A DNA stretch of 64,000 nucleotides from an uncultured Acetatifactor sp. (GTDB taxonomy: Bacteria; Bacillota; Clostridia; Lachnospirales; Lachnospiraceae). A program made the translations under genes and the position numbers. Positions 27,325 to 37,030 of this stretch are shown here, piece after piece. Each line of letters starts with the position of its first letter. The stretch's first letter is position 1. The notes below the pieces were generated by a model. It searched no databases and was not told the origin of the DNA. It worked only from the letters and a program-made list of their open reading frames with translations. The stretch covers positions 62,001 to 126,000 of the forward strand of contig CANRLX010000001.1 of assembly GCA_947631615.1 (NCBI GenBank), in the 5' to 3' direction.

Positions 27325-29457
27325 ATGCTGTCGGTACAGACGAATATGCTTGCATGGAACGCAAGCGGACAGTTGAATAGGGTGACCAATAAGAAGCAGA
27401 AGAGCGCGGAAAAGCTCTCCTCCGGCTACAAGATCAACCGGGCTGCGGATGATGCCGCTGGGCTGGCGATCTCCGAGAAGATGCGCAGACAGATCCGCGG
27501 GCTGCATCAGGGGGCGGAGAATGTCCAGGACGGAGTCGGCTATGTGCAGACGGCGGACGGCGCCCTGGAGGAATCCCAGGAGATCCTGCAGCGCATCAAC
27601 GAGCTGGCGATCAAGGCGGCCAACGACACCAACAGTATCGCCGACAAGGCGCAGATCGACCAGGAGGTTCAGGAACTCAAGGTGGAGCTAAGCCGCATTT
27701 TTGAAACCACCTCCTTCAACGACCGCAAGATCTGGAAGCCCACCGTGGACAATACGATTGTGGACAGCGAGCTTTTGGGCTACAAAGAGGAACAGGCGGT
27801 GACTTTTAAAAGCACCACGAGTTCTATTGTAGTCACCAACGAAAACTGCGGCGTTATCGCGCTGGGCTCCGGAGACGGCAGCTCCGCCGATCTCGGTTAT
27901 CATATCCACGCCGATCAAAACGACGGCGTTTACATTGACTGGATGGGCTATGACGGCAATACCTACCGGACGGAGACCATCAGCTGGAAGGAGCTGAAGG
28001 CGAAAGGCTACAGCTTCGAGATGAGCGATTATTTTGGGGAGAAGACCCCTGACAATAAACTGTACGACACAAACGGCAATCCCGTGTTCCAGCACAGGGT
28101 GGCTTTTTCCGTGCATCCCCGGGCAGGCGTCGAGGACATCGTCAAGGCCATCGACGGCACCCAGTTTTATTCCAGTCCTTACATCACCCTCAACGGAAAT
28201 TTTGAGGACAAGACCGGCGGCCGGCAGACCAAGAGCGGTGTGAGCCTGCAGAGCTTTTCCATGACGTATCGGTCGGCCTACGGCTCCAACCACAATACCG
28301 GAAACGATTCCTCGGTGAGTCAGAATGTTCTTGATTTCAACAAGGGAGACGACGTCTTTTTGGATCCCCGGGACAGCTCTGGGGGGGTAGTGCAGACGTC
28401 CTCCGCAAGAAAGGGGAACCTGACTTCCAAGCCCTCCGCGTCTACGGTGGGGCAGGCGAGAAGCAGCAAGGAGAACTGGGAGTTTTCCTTTTATATGGAC
28501 GGGATCGGCGAGGTGACGGCCAGCTCCGACAGGGTATCTTATGGGCCGAACGGCGATCTGAGCGACGATGACGAAGGTTATTGGTGGAGATGGGAAGCAG
28601 GATATGTCAACGGAAAGCGTGTAGACCACTACCGCAAGGCTCATATTGTGAGAAGCGTCAGCGAGTACGGCAGCGGCACGCTGGGCGACATTATGGCGGC
28701 TTTGACCGGTAAAAAAGGATCGGATTCGCCTGGGCTTTTGGCAAGCAAAAACGGAGGCGACGCTGACGCGGGCGGATATATCGACCTGCATTTCTCCCTG
28801 TCCTCCAAGGATCCGTACACCTACGGAAATGGTTCCAAGAGTACGACAGTGGGGAGCTTTGTGCTGCGCATAAGCGTTTCCTCCTCGGACACGGAGGAGA
28901 CGGTGTTTAAACGGATTCAGGACGCGCTCAACGACAGTACGATCATGGATCTCTACGTCAACAGCGGCGCGGCGCGGACCTCCTTCGGAACGGCTTCCGC
29001 TAATCGTTCCCTGATAGACGTACCGGTGTATGGGGGACAGCTTCCGCCGGAGCACTATTCCGCGTGTAAGCTTCACATCCAGTCGGGACTGGACGCGCCG
29101 GATCAGCTAAACATTATCTACAAGCCCCTCAGCCTGAAGGAGCTGGGGATGAATGGGACGGACGTAAGGACGAAGGAGACGGCTTTAAAAGCCATTGACG
29201 AGGTGTCAAACGCCTTGACCATCGTAAGCGAGCAGCGCTCCCTTTTCGGCGCATACCAGAACCGTCTGGAGCACACTTACGATATCAACAAAAACACGGA
29301 GGAGAATACCCAGTACGCGGAGTCCGCGATTCGGGATACGGATATGGAGAAGGAGCTGGTCGCTTTTTCCAACCACAACATCCTCGGGCAGGCGGGCGTC
29401 AGTATGCTGGCGCAGGCCAATCAGCAAAACAGCGCGGTCTTATACCTGCTTCAGTGA
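27325..29457 (+). CDS. Flagellin with a large central variable domain
   Basis: Filament protein, 710 aa against about 270-500 for typical flagellins. Conserved D0/D1 segments cover residues 1 to about 140 (LSVQTNMLAWNASGQLNRV; KLSSGYKINRAADDAAGLAI) and about 620-710 (SLFGAYQNRLEHTYDIN; ending AVLYLLQ). Between them is an insert of about 480 residues rich in Gly, Ser, Asp and Tyr without recognised domains. The D1 segment L88-QRINELAI matches the region TLR5 recognises in other flagellins. GGAGG lies 4 nt before the ATG. It is monocistronic behind a sigma-D promoter. Confidence 0.95.
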   Translation: MLSVQTNMLAWNASGQLNRVTNKKQKSAEKLSSGYKINRAADDAAGLAISEKMRRQIRGLHQGAENVQDGVGYVQTADGALEESQEILQRINELAIKAANDTNSIADKAQIDQEVQELKVELSRIFETTSFNDRKIWKPTVDNTIVDSELLGYKEEQAVTFKSTTSSIVVTNENCGVIALGSGDGSSADLGYHIHADQNDGVYIDWMGYDGNTYRTETISWKELKAKGYSFEMSDYFGEKTPDNKLYDTNGNPVFQHRVAFSVHPRAGVEDIVKAIDGTQFYSSPYITLNGNFEDKTGGRQTKSGVSLQSFSMTYRSAYGSNHNTGNDSSVSQNVLDFNKGDDVFLDPRDSSGGVVQTSSARKGNLTSKPSASTVGQARSSKENWEFSFYMDGIGEVTASSDRVSYGPNGDLSDDDEGYWWRWEAGYVNGKRVDHYRKAHIVRSVSEYGSGTLGDIMAALTGKKGSDSPGLLASKNGGDADAGGYIDLHFSLSSKDPYTYGNGSKSTTVGSFVLRISVSSSDTEETVFKRIQDALNDSTIMDLYVNSGAARTSFGTASANRSLIDVPVYGGQLPPEHYSACKLHIQSGLDAPDQLNIIYKPLSLKELGMNGTDVRTKETALKAIDEVSNALTIVSEQRSLFGAYQNRLEHTYDINKNTEENTQYAESAIRDTDMEKELVAFSNHNILGQAGVSMLAQANQQNSAVLYLLQ

Positions 29458-29563
29458 TCCGGTGATCCGGAAGATGTTTTTTCTGTCCGGAGGGCTAAAG
29501 TTTTTCAAAAAACTGCCGATAAATTGTTTAACCGGATTTAATAAAGGTTTACTAAGCATGGAT

Positions 29564-29614
29564 GCAGAGAACCGGACGGAAGGAACCGTCTTATTCTCTG
29601 CATTCTTTCTTTTT
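29564..29614 (+). terminator. Flagellin terminator; 29458-29780 otherwise holds only the next promoter
   Basis: GCAGAGAA (29564-29571) pairs with TTCTCTGC (29594-29601), and inside it GACGG (29575-29579) pairs with CCGTC (29586-29590), followed by ATTCTTTCTTTTT. The remaining part of this 323-nt stretch is AT-rich, with TATAAT at 29682-29687 and a TATGAA-like -35 at about 29659, the likely promoter of the mreB-like gene. Confidence 0.8.
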
Positions 29615-29780
29615 GGCAGAGAAATTTGCCCTTTTCCTAAAAAAAATAATTATCCCCCTATGAAAATGGAAAATTTTCAGGTATAATACATTATGTATGA
29701 CTAAAAAGTTCCAGCAGGTCAAAAATAATGAAAAGCTAAAGTACCGGAAATAGATACCATCAGAAAGGGGTATGAGACAT

Positions 29781-30770
29781 ATGCAGTGTACAGATATTGG
29801 GATTGATTTAGGGACAGCCAGTATACTGGTTTACATCAGAGGAAGGGGCGTCGTTTTAAAGGAGCCCTCAGTCGTTGCGTTTGATAGAGACACTCAGAAG
29901 ATCAAGGCGATCGGTGAGGACGCCCGCCTGATGCTGGGAAGGACCCCCGGCAACATCACCGCGGTGAGGCCGCTGCGTCAGGGCGTGATCTCCGATTACC
30001 GTGTGACCGAGAAGATGATGAAGTATTTTATTCAGAAGGCTATGGGCAAGAGGACCTTCCGCAAGCCCCGCATTGCCGTCTGTGTGCCCAGCGGCGTCAC
30101 AGAGGTGGAGAAGAAGGCCGTTGAGGATGCCACCTATCAGGCCGGAGCCAGAGAGGTGTCCATCATCGAGGAGCCCATTGCGGCGGCTATCGGCGCGGGA
30201 ATCGATATCTCCAAGCCCTGCGGCAATATGATCGTTGATATCGGCGGAGGCACCTCCGATATCGCCGTGATCTCCCTGGGGGGCACGGTAGTCAGCGCCT
30301 CCATCAAGATCGCCGGAGACGACTTTGACGAGGCGATCGTGCGTTACATGCGAAAGAAGCACAATCTTCTGATCGGTGAGAGGACCGCGGAGGATTTGAA
30401 GATCAAGATCGGATCCGCATACAAGAGGGCGGAGGTGGATTATATGGACGTCAGAGGGCGCAACCTGGTGACGGGGCTTCCCAAGACGGTGAAGGTGTCC
30501 TCCGAGGAGACGGAGGAGGCATTGAAGGAGACCACCGCCCAGATCGTCGAGACGATCCACAGCGTTCTGGAGAAAACGCCTCCCGAGCTGGCTGCGGACA
30601 TTGCGGACAGAGGGATCGTGCTGACCGGAGGCGGCAGCCTGTTGAGGGGGCTGGAGGATCTGATCTCCGCCAAGACCGGAATCAACACCATGACCGCGGA
30701 GGATCCCATGACTGCGGTCGCCATCGGCACCGGCAAATATGTGGAATTTATCGCGGGCTACAGAGATTAA
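29781..30770 (+). CDS. MreB/Mbl-family actin-like protein
   Basis: Cell-shape filament protein, 329 aa. Phosphate-1 motif TDIGIDLGTASILVY at the N-terminus, phosphate-2 VDIGGGTSDIAVI (about 155-167) and adenosine motif VLTGGGSLLRGLEDL. The start at 29781 is preferred to 29772 because AAGGGG would be only 2 nt from the earlier ATG. It precedes two flagellar rod/hook genes as mbl precedes flhO-flhP in Bacillus subtilis, so an Mbl-like identity is likely. Confidence 0.93.
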   Translation: MQCTDIGIDLGTASILVYIRGRGVVLKEPSVVAFDRDTQKIKAIGEDARLMLGRTPGNITAVRPLRQGVISDYRVTEKMMKYFIQKAMGKRTFRKPRIAVCVPSGVTEVEKKAVEDATYQAGAREVSIIEEPIAAAIGAGIDISKPCGNMIVDIGGGTSDIAVISLGGTVVSASIKIAGDDFDEAIVRYMRKKHNLLIGERTAEDLKIKIGSAYKRAEVDYMDVRGRNLVTGLPKTVKVSSEETEEALKETTAQIVETIHSVLEKTPPELAADIADRGIVLTGGGSLLRGLEDLISAKTGINTMTAEDPMTAVAIGTGKYVEFIAGYRD

Positions 30771-30821
30771 CCGAAGCGGCCGGCATTTGAGAAGGCAAGA
30801 AGATTACAGAAGGAGCAAACC

Positions 30822-31601
30822 ATGATCAAGGGATTGTACACGGCATACACGGGTATGCTGAACGAACAGCACAGAATGGATGTCATGACCAACAATCTGG
30901 CAAACGTGACCACCGTCGGCTTCAAGAAGGAAGGGACGACCAGCCAGTCCTTCAACGATATCCTGGCATATAAGATCAAGGATCCCCTGGTGGGATCGCA
31001 CATCGCGCAGCGCCTGGGCGTCAACAATCCGGGCGTGAAGATCGGGGAGGATTATGTGGACTATAATCCCGGCTCCTTCCGCATTACGGATAATACCTAT
31101 GATCTGGCGCTCTCCGGCGACGGCTTTTTTGCCATCGAGTTTACCAACAAGGCGGGAGAGACCAGCACCAAATACACCCGCGCCGGACAGTTTACCCTGA
31201 ACAGAGAGGGCTATCTGGTGACCGAGGAGGGGGATTACGTCCTGGATGTCCGCAACAACCGGATCCGGATCGATACCCTTTCGGACTCCTCCATCGACCG
31301 AGACGGCAATATCACCCAAAACGGTCAGATCGTGGCGCAGATCGGCGTATTTGATTTTGAGGATTACAATTATCTGGACCGGTACGGGGAGACGTACTTT
31401 GAGGCGCTCCCGGGCGCGACGCCTTATCTCACCGGCGACGCGGAGATCTATTCCGGATATCTGGAGATGTCCAATGTCTCCAGCGTTTCGGAGATGGTCA
31501 ACCTGATCGCGATCACCAGACAGTATGAGAGCAACCAGAAGGTGATCCAGACTCTGGACTCCACGCTGGAGCAGGCGGTACAGCTCGGCAGGCTCGGATA
31601 A
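30822..31601 (+). CDS. flhO: Flagellar hook-basal body protein, FlhO/FlgF type
   Basis: Distal/proximal rod component, 259 aa. The N-terminal rod signature MIKGLYTAYTGMLNEQHRMD...NNLANVTTVGFKKEG and the C-terminal YLEMSNVSSVSEMVNLIAIT with the coiled tail typical of FlgBCFG proteins are both present. AAGGAG lies before the ATG. Paralogous to the next gene. Confidence 0.92.
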   Translation: MIKGLYTAYTGMLNEQHRMDVMTNNLANVTTVGFKKEGTTSQSFNDILAYKIKDPLVGSHIAQRLGVNNPGVKIGEDYVDYNPGSFRITDNTYDLALSGDGFFAIEFTNKAGETSTKYTRAGQFTLNREGYLVTEEGDYVLDVRNNRIRIDTLSDSSIDRDGNITQNGQIVAQIGVFDFEDYNYLDRYGETYFEALPGATPYLTGDAEIYSGYLEMSNVSSVSEMVNLIAITRQYESNQKVIQTLDSTLEQAVQLGRLG

Positions 31602-31675
31602 AGGGCGGTCGGGAGAAAGAAAAATTTGAGTAAAACAGCAGTTGAGGCGTGTGCCTCGGAAAAGAGGGTTACGAT

Positions 31676-32491
31676 ATGGTACGGAGTTTATGGACAGCGG
31701 CAACCGGAATGATTGCGCAGCAGCTTAATCTGGATACGATTGCCAACAACCTTTCAAATGTGAACACCACCGGCTACAAGACGCAGGTGAACGAGTTTAA
31801 AAGCCTGCTTTACCAGTCCGTTCAGACCAGGACCACATCCGCCAACGGGGAGAACAGACCCAGCGGAGCGCAGGTGGGCTTGGGCGTGAGAAACTCTTCC
31901 ATCACTTCGATCTTTCGCGAGGGCAACCTGTATGAGTCCTCCAGCGATACCGCTTTCGCCATCGACGGCAAGGGCTTCTTTGCGGTGAGGGCGGCGGACG
32001 GCAATACATACTATACCCGAAACGGCAACTTTAACTTTACGCTTGCCACCAACGGCAATATGCTGGCTACGGCGGAGGGCTACCCTGTGATCAGCTCCAC
32101 CGGACAGCCGATCATCCTTCCGGAGCAGTATACGGTCAGCAACATCTCCGTGACGGCGGACGGAACGCTCTGTTATCCCGACGAGCTGGGCAATCCCCAG
32201 TCCCTGGGGATCACCATCGGCGTGTTCCAGTTCAACAATCCGAACGGTCTGGAGAAGCTGGGCGACAACCTGTTCCAGCAGACGGCGGCCAGCGGCCAGC
32301 CCCTGAACGAAGCGACCAACGCAAACCTGCAGCGGAGCGACATTATCCAGAATTACCTGGAGGGCTCCAATGTGCAGGTGGCTGACGAGATGGTGAATAT
32401 GATCGTGACGCAGCGCGCCTATGAGCTCAACTCCAAGGCGATCATCGCCTCCGACGAGATGCTACAGCAGGCCAACAACCTGAGAAGGTAA
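31676..32491 (+). CDS. flhP: Flagellar basal-body rod protein, FlhP/FlgG type
   Basis: Distal rod protein, 271 aa, beginning VRSLWTAATGMIAQQLNLDT with IANNLSNVNTTGYKTQVNEF and ending VADEMVNMIVTQRAYELNSK, all FlgG hallmarks. The ATG at 31676 fits the family start; the Shine-Dalgarno (GAGGG) is moderate. Follows flhO by 74 nt. Confidence 0.93.
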   Translation: MVRSLWTAATGMIAQQLNLDTIANNLSNVNTTGYKTQVNEFKSLLYQSVQTRTTSANGENRPSGAQVGLGVRNSSITSIFREGNLYESSSDTAFAIDGKGFFAVRAADGNTYYTRNGNFNFTLATNGNMLATAEGYPVISSTGQPIILPEQYTVSNISVTADGTLCYPDELGNPQSLGITIGVFQFNNPNGLEKLGDNLFQQTAASGQPLNEATNANLQRSDIIQNYLEGSNVQVADEMVNMIVTQRAYELNSKAIIASDEMLQQANNLRR

Positions 32492-32515
32492 TAGAGAGAG
32501 GAAAGGGATGTAAAA

Positions 32516-32974
32516 ATGGATATCGGAAATCTTAGTTCCTACTATGCGGATTATTATTCCCAGGCGGCCGACCGGAGCTCCTCCAAGCTGGAGAACCAGC
32601 TCAAGGCGGATTACACGCAGGCGACGGACGACGAGCTGATGGATGTCTGTAAACAATTTGAGGCGTATTTTCTGGAGCAGATGCTCAAGGAAATGGTAAA
32701 GACCATTCCGGAATCGGAGAGCTCGTCCCAGGCCAACAGCTCGCTGGTGAGCTATTTTAAGGACGAGATGGTCAAGGAGCTTGCCGCCCAGTCCACGGAG
32801 CAGAACAGTCTGGGATTAGCGCAGTCGCTCTACGAACAGATGAAGCGAAACTACGGCATGGATCCCAACAGCATCACCCCCCAGGAGCTCGCGGTCCGCA
32901 AGGCGGCACGGCAGATCGGCGCAGATCAGGCGGTTTCCGGCACAGAGCAGGCAGTCTCCGGCACAGAACAGTAA
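32516..32974 (+). CDS. Rod-binding protein (FlgJ N-terminal domain type)
   Basis: 152 aa carrying the rod-binding domain (LMDVCKQFEAYFLEQMLKEM, about residues 41-60; then YFKDEMVKELAAQS). It lacks the muramidase domain of proteobacterial FlgJ, as is normal in firmicutes. It scaffolds or caps rod assembly. The C-terminus is a duplicated 7-residue tail AVSGTEQ encoded by two 21-bp repeats (32930-32950 and 32951-32971). Confidence 0.88.
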   Translation: MDIGNLSSYYADYYSQAADRSSSKLENQLKADYTQATDDELMDVCKQFEAYFLEQMLKEMVKTIPESESSSQANSSLVSYFKDEMVKELAAQSTEQNSLGLAQSLYEQMKRNYGMDPNSITPQELAVRKAARQIGADQAVSGTEQAVSGTEQ

Positions 32975-33104
32975 AGATTTGGACAGGGATGAAAAGTTCT
33001 CCCCTTTTTTGGCAGTTTGCGGTATAATAGAGCTGTTCCCACAAAGCGATATTGGCGCGGACGCCCGAAGGGGAGTTTTTTTGCGCAAAAGGTACGGTAC
33101 TGGC

Positions 33105-35351
33105 ATGGAAACGATCAACGGTTATGTGGATCACATTATATTTCAGAATCAAGAGAATGGCTACACGGTGATGGAGCTGATCGCGGACGAGGAGGAGGTC
33201 ACCTGCGTGGGGATGTGCAGGGGGCTTGACCAGGGGGAGAATATCTCGGCCACGGGGGAGTATACAGAGCACCCCGTGTACGGAAAGCAGTTTAAAATCA
33301 GCAGCTACGAGGTGGTGGCGCCCAGAGACAGCGTCAGCATGGAGCGCTATCTGGGCTCGGGGGCGATCAAGGGGATAGGGCCCGCTCTGGCGGCCCGCAT
33401 TGTGAAGCGGTTTGGGGAGGACACCTTCCGCATTATGGAGGAGGAGCCGGAGCGCCTTTCGGAGGTCAAGGGCATCAGCGAGTGGAAGGCCAGGGAGATC
33501 GCGGCCCAGATGGAGGAAAAGCGGGATCTTCGGGATGCGATGGTGTACCTGCAGCAGTTTGGGATCACAAACACCCTTGCGGTGAAAATTTACAATACCT
33601 ACGGCGCGGAGCTGTACGGTGTTATGAGGGAGAACCCCTACCGCCTGGCGGAGGACATAAGCGGCGTGGGCTTTCGGATCGCGGACGAGATCGCCGGCCG
33701 GATCGGGATCCACACGGATTCCGACTATCGCATCCGCAGCGGTATTCTGTACACGCTGCAGCAGGCGGTCGGGGAGGGCCACTGCTACCTTCCCATGGAT
33801 CTTTTGCTGGAGCGCGCGCATTTATTGCTTCGCGTGAGGGAGGAGGATATTCGTCCCCAGGTGGACAATCTGATGATGGATAAGAAGCTGGTGGTGAAGG
33901 GGGACTGCGTCTTTGCCGCCGCCTACTATTATGCGGAGCTGAACTGCGCGCGTATGCTGCACGAGCTGAACGTGCCCGCGGAGGAGGGGATGGTCCCTTC
34001 CCAGGAGGCCGCCGCCAGAAAGAAGCTGGAGCGCCTGGCGGGAAGCCTGGAGATGGAGCCGGACGATCTGCAGCTGGACGCGGCGATGGAGTGCGTTCAA
34101 AACGGTCTGTTTCTCCTCTCCGGAGGGCCCGGCACCGGCAAGACCACGACGATCAACCTGATCATCCGCTACTTTGAGGCGGAGGGGATGGATATTTTCC
34201 TGGCGGCGCCGACCGGCCGCGCGGCCAAACGCATGACGGAGGCGACGGGATTCGAGGCCAAGACCATACACCGTCTGCTGGAGCTCAACAGCGCGCTCTC
34301 CGACGAGACGGTGAAGAGGGTAAGTTTTGAGCGCAACGAGGAGAATCCGCTGGAGGCGGACGTCGTTATCATCGACGAGATGTCCATGGTCGACATCCTG
34401 CTCTTTCAGTCGCTTCTCAAGGCGATCGTGCCCGGGACGCGGCTGATCCTGGTGGGGGATGTCAACCAGCTTCCCAGCGTGGGGCCAGGTCAGGTGCTGC
34501 GGGATCTGATGGACAGCGAAGCCTTTCCCATGGTGATTTTAAAAAGGATCTTCCGGCAGGCGGAAAAAAGTGACATTGTCGTCAATGCACACCGGATCAA
34601 TCGGGGGGAACCGATCGCACTTGACAATAAATCCCTGGATTTCTTTCTTTTGGAAAGAAATGACGTAAATGTCATATATAAACATATGATTCAGCTCATA
34701 CGGGAGAAGCTGCCGCCCTATGTAAAGGCCGCTCCCTACGATATACAGGTGTTGACGCCCATGCGCAAGGGCCCCCTGGGCTGCGAGACGCTCAACGGTA
34801 TTCTGCAGCGATATCTGAATCCGCCGGCGGAGGACAAAAAGGAGCACATAAGCGGCGATACCGTCTATCGGGAGGGCGACAAGGTCATGCAGGTGAAGAA
34901 CAACTACCAGCTGGAGTGGGAGGTCTTGAGCCGCTACGGCATCCCTGTTGACAAGGGGACCGGAATCTTCAACGGCGACATGGGCAGGATCGTGGAGATC
35001 AGCGAGCCCTCCGCGACGCTGGTGGTGGAGTACGACGAGCAGCGCAGGGTGACGTATCCCTTCTCCCTTCTGGAGGAGCTCGATCTGGCGTATGCCATCA
35101 CCATCCACAAGTCCCAGGGAAGCGAGTATCCGGCGGTTATCCTGCCGCTTTTGGGCGGCCCCAAAATGCTTTTTAACCGCAATCTTCTGTATACGGGGAT
35201 CACGCGGGCGCGAAGCTGTGTCACGATTTTGGGCAGCCGTGACACGGTCCGCGGCATGATCGACAATATCAGTGAAAACCGGCGCTTTACCGCTCTGGCG
35301 CAGCGGATTCGAGAATTGCGGATCCAAGAACTGCGGATTCGAGAACTGTGA
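33105..35351 (+). CDS. recD2: RecD2-type ATP-dependent DNA helicase
   Basis: 5'-3' superfamily-1 helicase, 748 aa. N-terminal OB-like and helix-hairpin-helix region (GSGAIKGIGPALAARIVKRF; VKGISEWKAREIAAQ), Walker A GGPGTGKTTTINLI (about residues 342-355), DEAD-like box VVIIDEMSMVD, and the C-terminal motif YAITIHKSQGSEYPAVILP. The ATG at 33105 (METINGYVDHIIFQNQENGY) matches family starts; an upstream in-frame extension overlaps the promoter-like TATAAT at 33023-33028. The C-terminus consists of a triplicated 5-residue unit. Confidence 0.95.
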   Translation: METINGYVDHIIFQNQENGYTVMELIADEEEVTCVGMCRGLDQGENISATGEYTEHPVYGKQFKISSYEVVAPRDSVSMERYLGSGAIKGIGPALAARIVKRFGEDTFRIMEEEPERLSEVKGISEWKAREIAAQMEEKRDLRDAMVYLQQFGITNTLAVKIYNTYGAELYGVMRENPYRLAEDISGVGFRIADEIAGRIGIHTDSDYRIRSGILYTLQQAVGEGHCYLPMDLLLERAHLLLRVREEDIRPQVDNLMMDKKLVVKGDCVFAAAYYYAELNCARMLHELNVPAEEGMVPSQEAAARKKLERLAGSLEMEPDDLQLDAAMECVQNGLFLLSGGPGTGKTTTINLIIRYFEAEGMDIFLAAPTGRAAKRMTEATGFEAKTIHRLLELNSALSDETVKRVSFERNEENPLEADVVIIDEMSMVDILLFQSLLKAIVPGTRLILVGDVNQLPSVGPGQVLRDLMDSEAFPMVILKRIFRQAEKSDIVVNAHRINRGEPIALDNKSLDFFLLERNDVNVIYKHMIQLIREKLPPYVKAAPYDIQVLTPMRKGPLGCETLNGILQRYLNPPAEDKKEHISGDTVYREGDKVMQVKNNYQLEWEVLSRYGIPVDKGTGIFNGDMGRIVEISEPSATLVVEYDEQRRVTYPFSLLEELDLAYAITIHKSQGSEYPAVILPLLGGPKMLFNRNLLYTGITRARSCVTILGSRDTVRGMIDNISENRRFTALAQRIRELRIQELRIREL
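35304..35348 (+). repeat. 15-bp tandem triplication at the 3' end of recD2
   Basis: Three 15-bp units (35304-35318, 35319-35333, 35334-35348) encode RIREL-RIQEL-RIREL immediately before the stop codon. Copies differ at one to three positions. Confidence 0.9.
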
Positions 35352-35396
35352 GCGGAGGACACCTTTTGCCTCGGAGAAGGGCGGAAAGGTGCGACG

Positions 35397-36146
35397 ATGA
35401 GGAAAATTAGAAAAATTAGAGCGATTCCATTTGCGTTAAGGAGTGTGTCCCGGCTGGCATTACAGCTGTTATTTCCAAGGCGGTGTCCGGTGTGCGACCG
35501 GATCGTGCGCCCCTTCGGAGAGAAGATCTGTCCGGAGTGCAGGGGAAAGCTTAAGGCGGTGACGGCGCCCTGGTGCATGAAATGCGGAAAGAAGCTGAAA
35601 GGGGAGGGAGAGCTATGCGCCGACTGCAGGCGAAACGTCCATTCCTTTGTCCGCGGCAGGTCGCTCTATGAATACCAGAGCGCAGCGCCTTCCCTCTACC
35701 GCCTGAAATACGGAAAGAGGCAGGAGTACGCGGAATTTTTCGGGGAGGAGGCGGCGCGGCGGCTGGACAGCTTTATCCGGCAGGTGCGGCCGGATGCGCT
35801 GATCCCGATTCCGCTGCACAAAAAGCGCCTGAGAAAGCGCGGCTACAACCAGGCCGCCCTGATCGCGAGAGCGATGGGAGCTGCGGCGGGGGTGCCCGTG
35901 TACGAGAAATGGCTCCTCCGGATCAAAAATACCGCTCCTTTGAAGAAACAAAATCCTCTGGAACGTCAAAATAATTTGAAAAAAGCTTTTATTATCGCTC
36001 AAAATGATGTAAAATTAAATACGATCATACTAGTGGACGATATCTACACTACGGGCAGCACAATGGATGAGGCAGCTTTGGCGTGCAGAGCCGCCGGAGT
36101 GTCCAGGGTCTACTTTATTACACTGGCCTGTGGTGCAGGCGTATGA
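35397..36146 (+). CDS. comF: ComF-family phosphoribosyltransferase-like protein
   Basis: Competence/DNA-uptake associated protein, 249 aa. N-terminal zinc ribbon Cys pairs (CPVC...CPEC and CMKC...CADC, residues about 26-80) and a C-terminal PRTase domain with the PRPP loop ILVDDIYTTGSTMDEA (about 214-229). It is followed by yvyF, as in the Bacillus comF-yvyF-flgM order. Confidence 0.92.
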   Translation: MRKIRKIRAIPFALRSVSRLALQLLFPRRCPVCDRIVRPFGEKICPECRGKLKAVTAPWCMKCGKKLKGEGELCADCRRNVHSFVRGRSLYEYQSAAPSLYRLKYGKRQEYAEFFGEEAARRLDSFIRQVRPDALIPIPLHKKRLRKRGYNQAALIARAMGAAAGVPVYEKWLLRIKNTAPLKKQNPLERQNNLKKAFIIAQNDVKLNTIILVDDIYTTGSTMDEAALACRAAGVSRVYFITLACGAGV

Positions 36147-36189
36147 GAAAACACATTATGCGTGCGGTCACGCGGAAATGAGGTAAGGT

Positions 36190-36600
36190 ATGAACATTAA
36201 GAACTGCAGATCCTGTGGAAAAATCTTTAACTATGTATCCGGCCCTTTCACGTGTCCTGCGTGCAGAGAGCAGATGGAGCAGAAGTTTCAGGAGGTCAAG
36301 GCTTACATTCGGGACAATCGGGGCGTAAGCATCCAGGAGGTGGCGGAAGCGTGTGATGTGGATGTCGCTCAAATCAGACAGTGGCTGCGCGAGGACCGCC
36401 TGGAGGTGACCGAGGATTCCCCTATCCGTCTGACCTGCGAGGGATGCGGCGCATTCATCCGCTCGGGCAGATACTGCGAAAAGTGCAAGAACGGAGCAGC
36501 GTCCGGTTTCCAGGAGCTGATCAACGAGAACAAGCAGGCACAGCGGAGAGTGGTGGAGGATCAGAAGGATAAGAGCGGCCCTAAGATGAGATACCTGTAG
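36190..36600 (+). CDS. yvyF: YvyF-like flagellar operon protein
   Basis: 136-aa protein with two zinc-finger-like Cys pairs (CRSCGK...CPACR and CEGCGAF...CEKCKN) and a central helix-turn-helix-like stretch VSIQEVAEACDVDVAQIRQWL. This is the YvyF pattern, a flagellar regulon protein of unclear function. In Bacillus flgM follows; here no flgM follows and an unrelated membrane protein takes its place. Confidence 0.85.
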   Translation: MNIKNCRSCGKIFNYVSGPFTCPACREQMEQKFQEVKAYIRDNRGVSIQEVAEACDVDVAQIRQWLREDRLEVTEDSPIRLTCEGCGAFIRSGRYCEKCKNGAASGFQELINENKQAQRRVVEDQKDKSGPKMRYL

Positions 36601-36611
36601 GAGGTAGAGTC

Positions 36612-37004
36612 ATGCTGAACGAAGAGCGCATTATTCTGATGACCAAGATGGCTTCCTACGAGGAGCATGAGGGAAAGAAGAACATGCAGATCGGGAAGTA
36701 TTTCCGCAGCGACTACATCGCTGTCCAGGTACTGAAGTCCGTGGTGTGCGCCACGATCGTATTCGGTATTCTGTTTGCCATGTTTGTGTTTTACGATTTT
36801 GAGATGTTTATGCAGGACATCTACAATATGGATCTGATCACATTTGCCAGAAATGTGCTGCTGTACTACTGCATAACGGTGGCGGTGTACGGTGGGATTT
36901 CCTACGGCTTCTGCTCCTACCGCTATGCGAAGGCGAAAAAGAGCCTGAAGCGCTATTATCAGAATCTCAAAAAGCTCAATACCCTGTACAATGAGCAGAT
37001 CTAG
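36612..37004 (+). CDS. Small two-span membrane protein of unknown function
   Basis: 130 aa with two predicted membrane helices (about residues 43-63, VVCATIVFGILFAMFVFYDF, and 81-103) and a basic cytoplasmic C-terminal helix (YAKAKKSLKRYYQNLKKLNT). I do not recognise the family. AGGAGG lies 9 nt before the ATG, and 11 nt separate it from yvyF, so it is in the same operon. It leads to the next membrane protein and cdaA. Confidence 0.75.
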   Translation: MLNEERIILMTKMASYEEHEGKKNMQIGKYFRSDYIAVQVLKSVVCATIVFGILFAMFVFYDFEMFMQDIYNMDLITFARNVLLYYCITVAVYGGISYGFCSYRYAKAKKSLKRYYQNLKKLNTLYNEQI

Positions 37005-37030
37005 CGGTCAGGCGTGTTCTGGAGGAGAGA

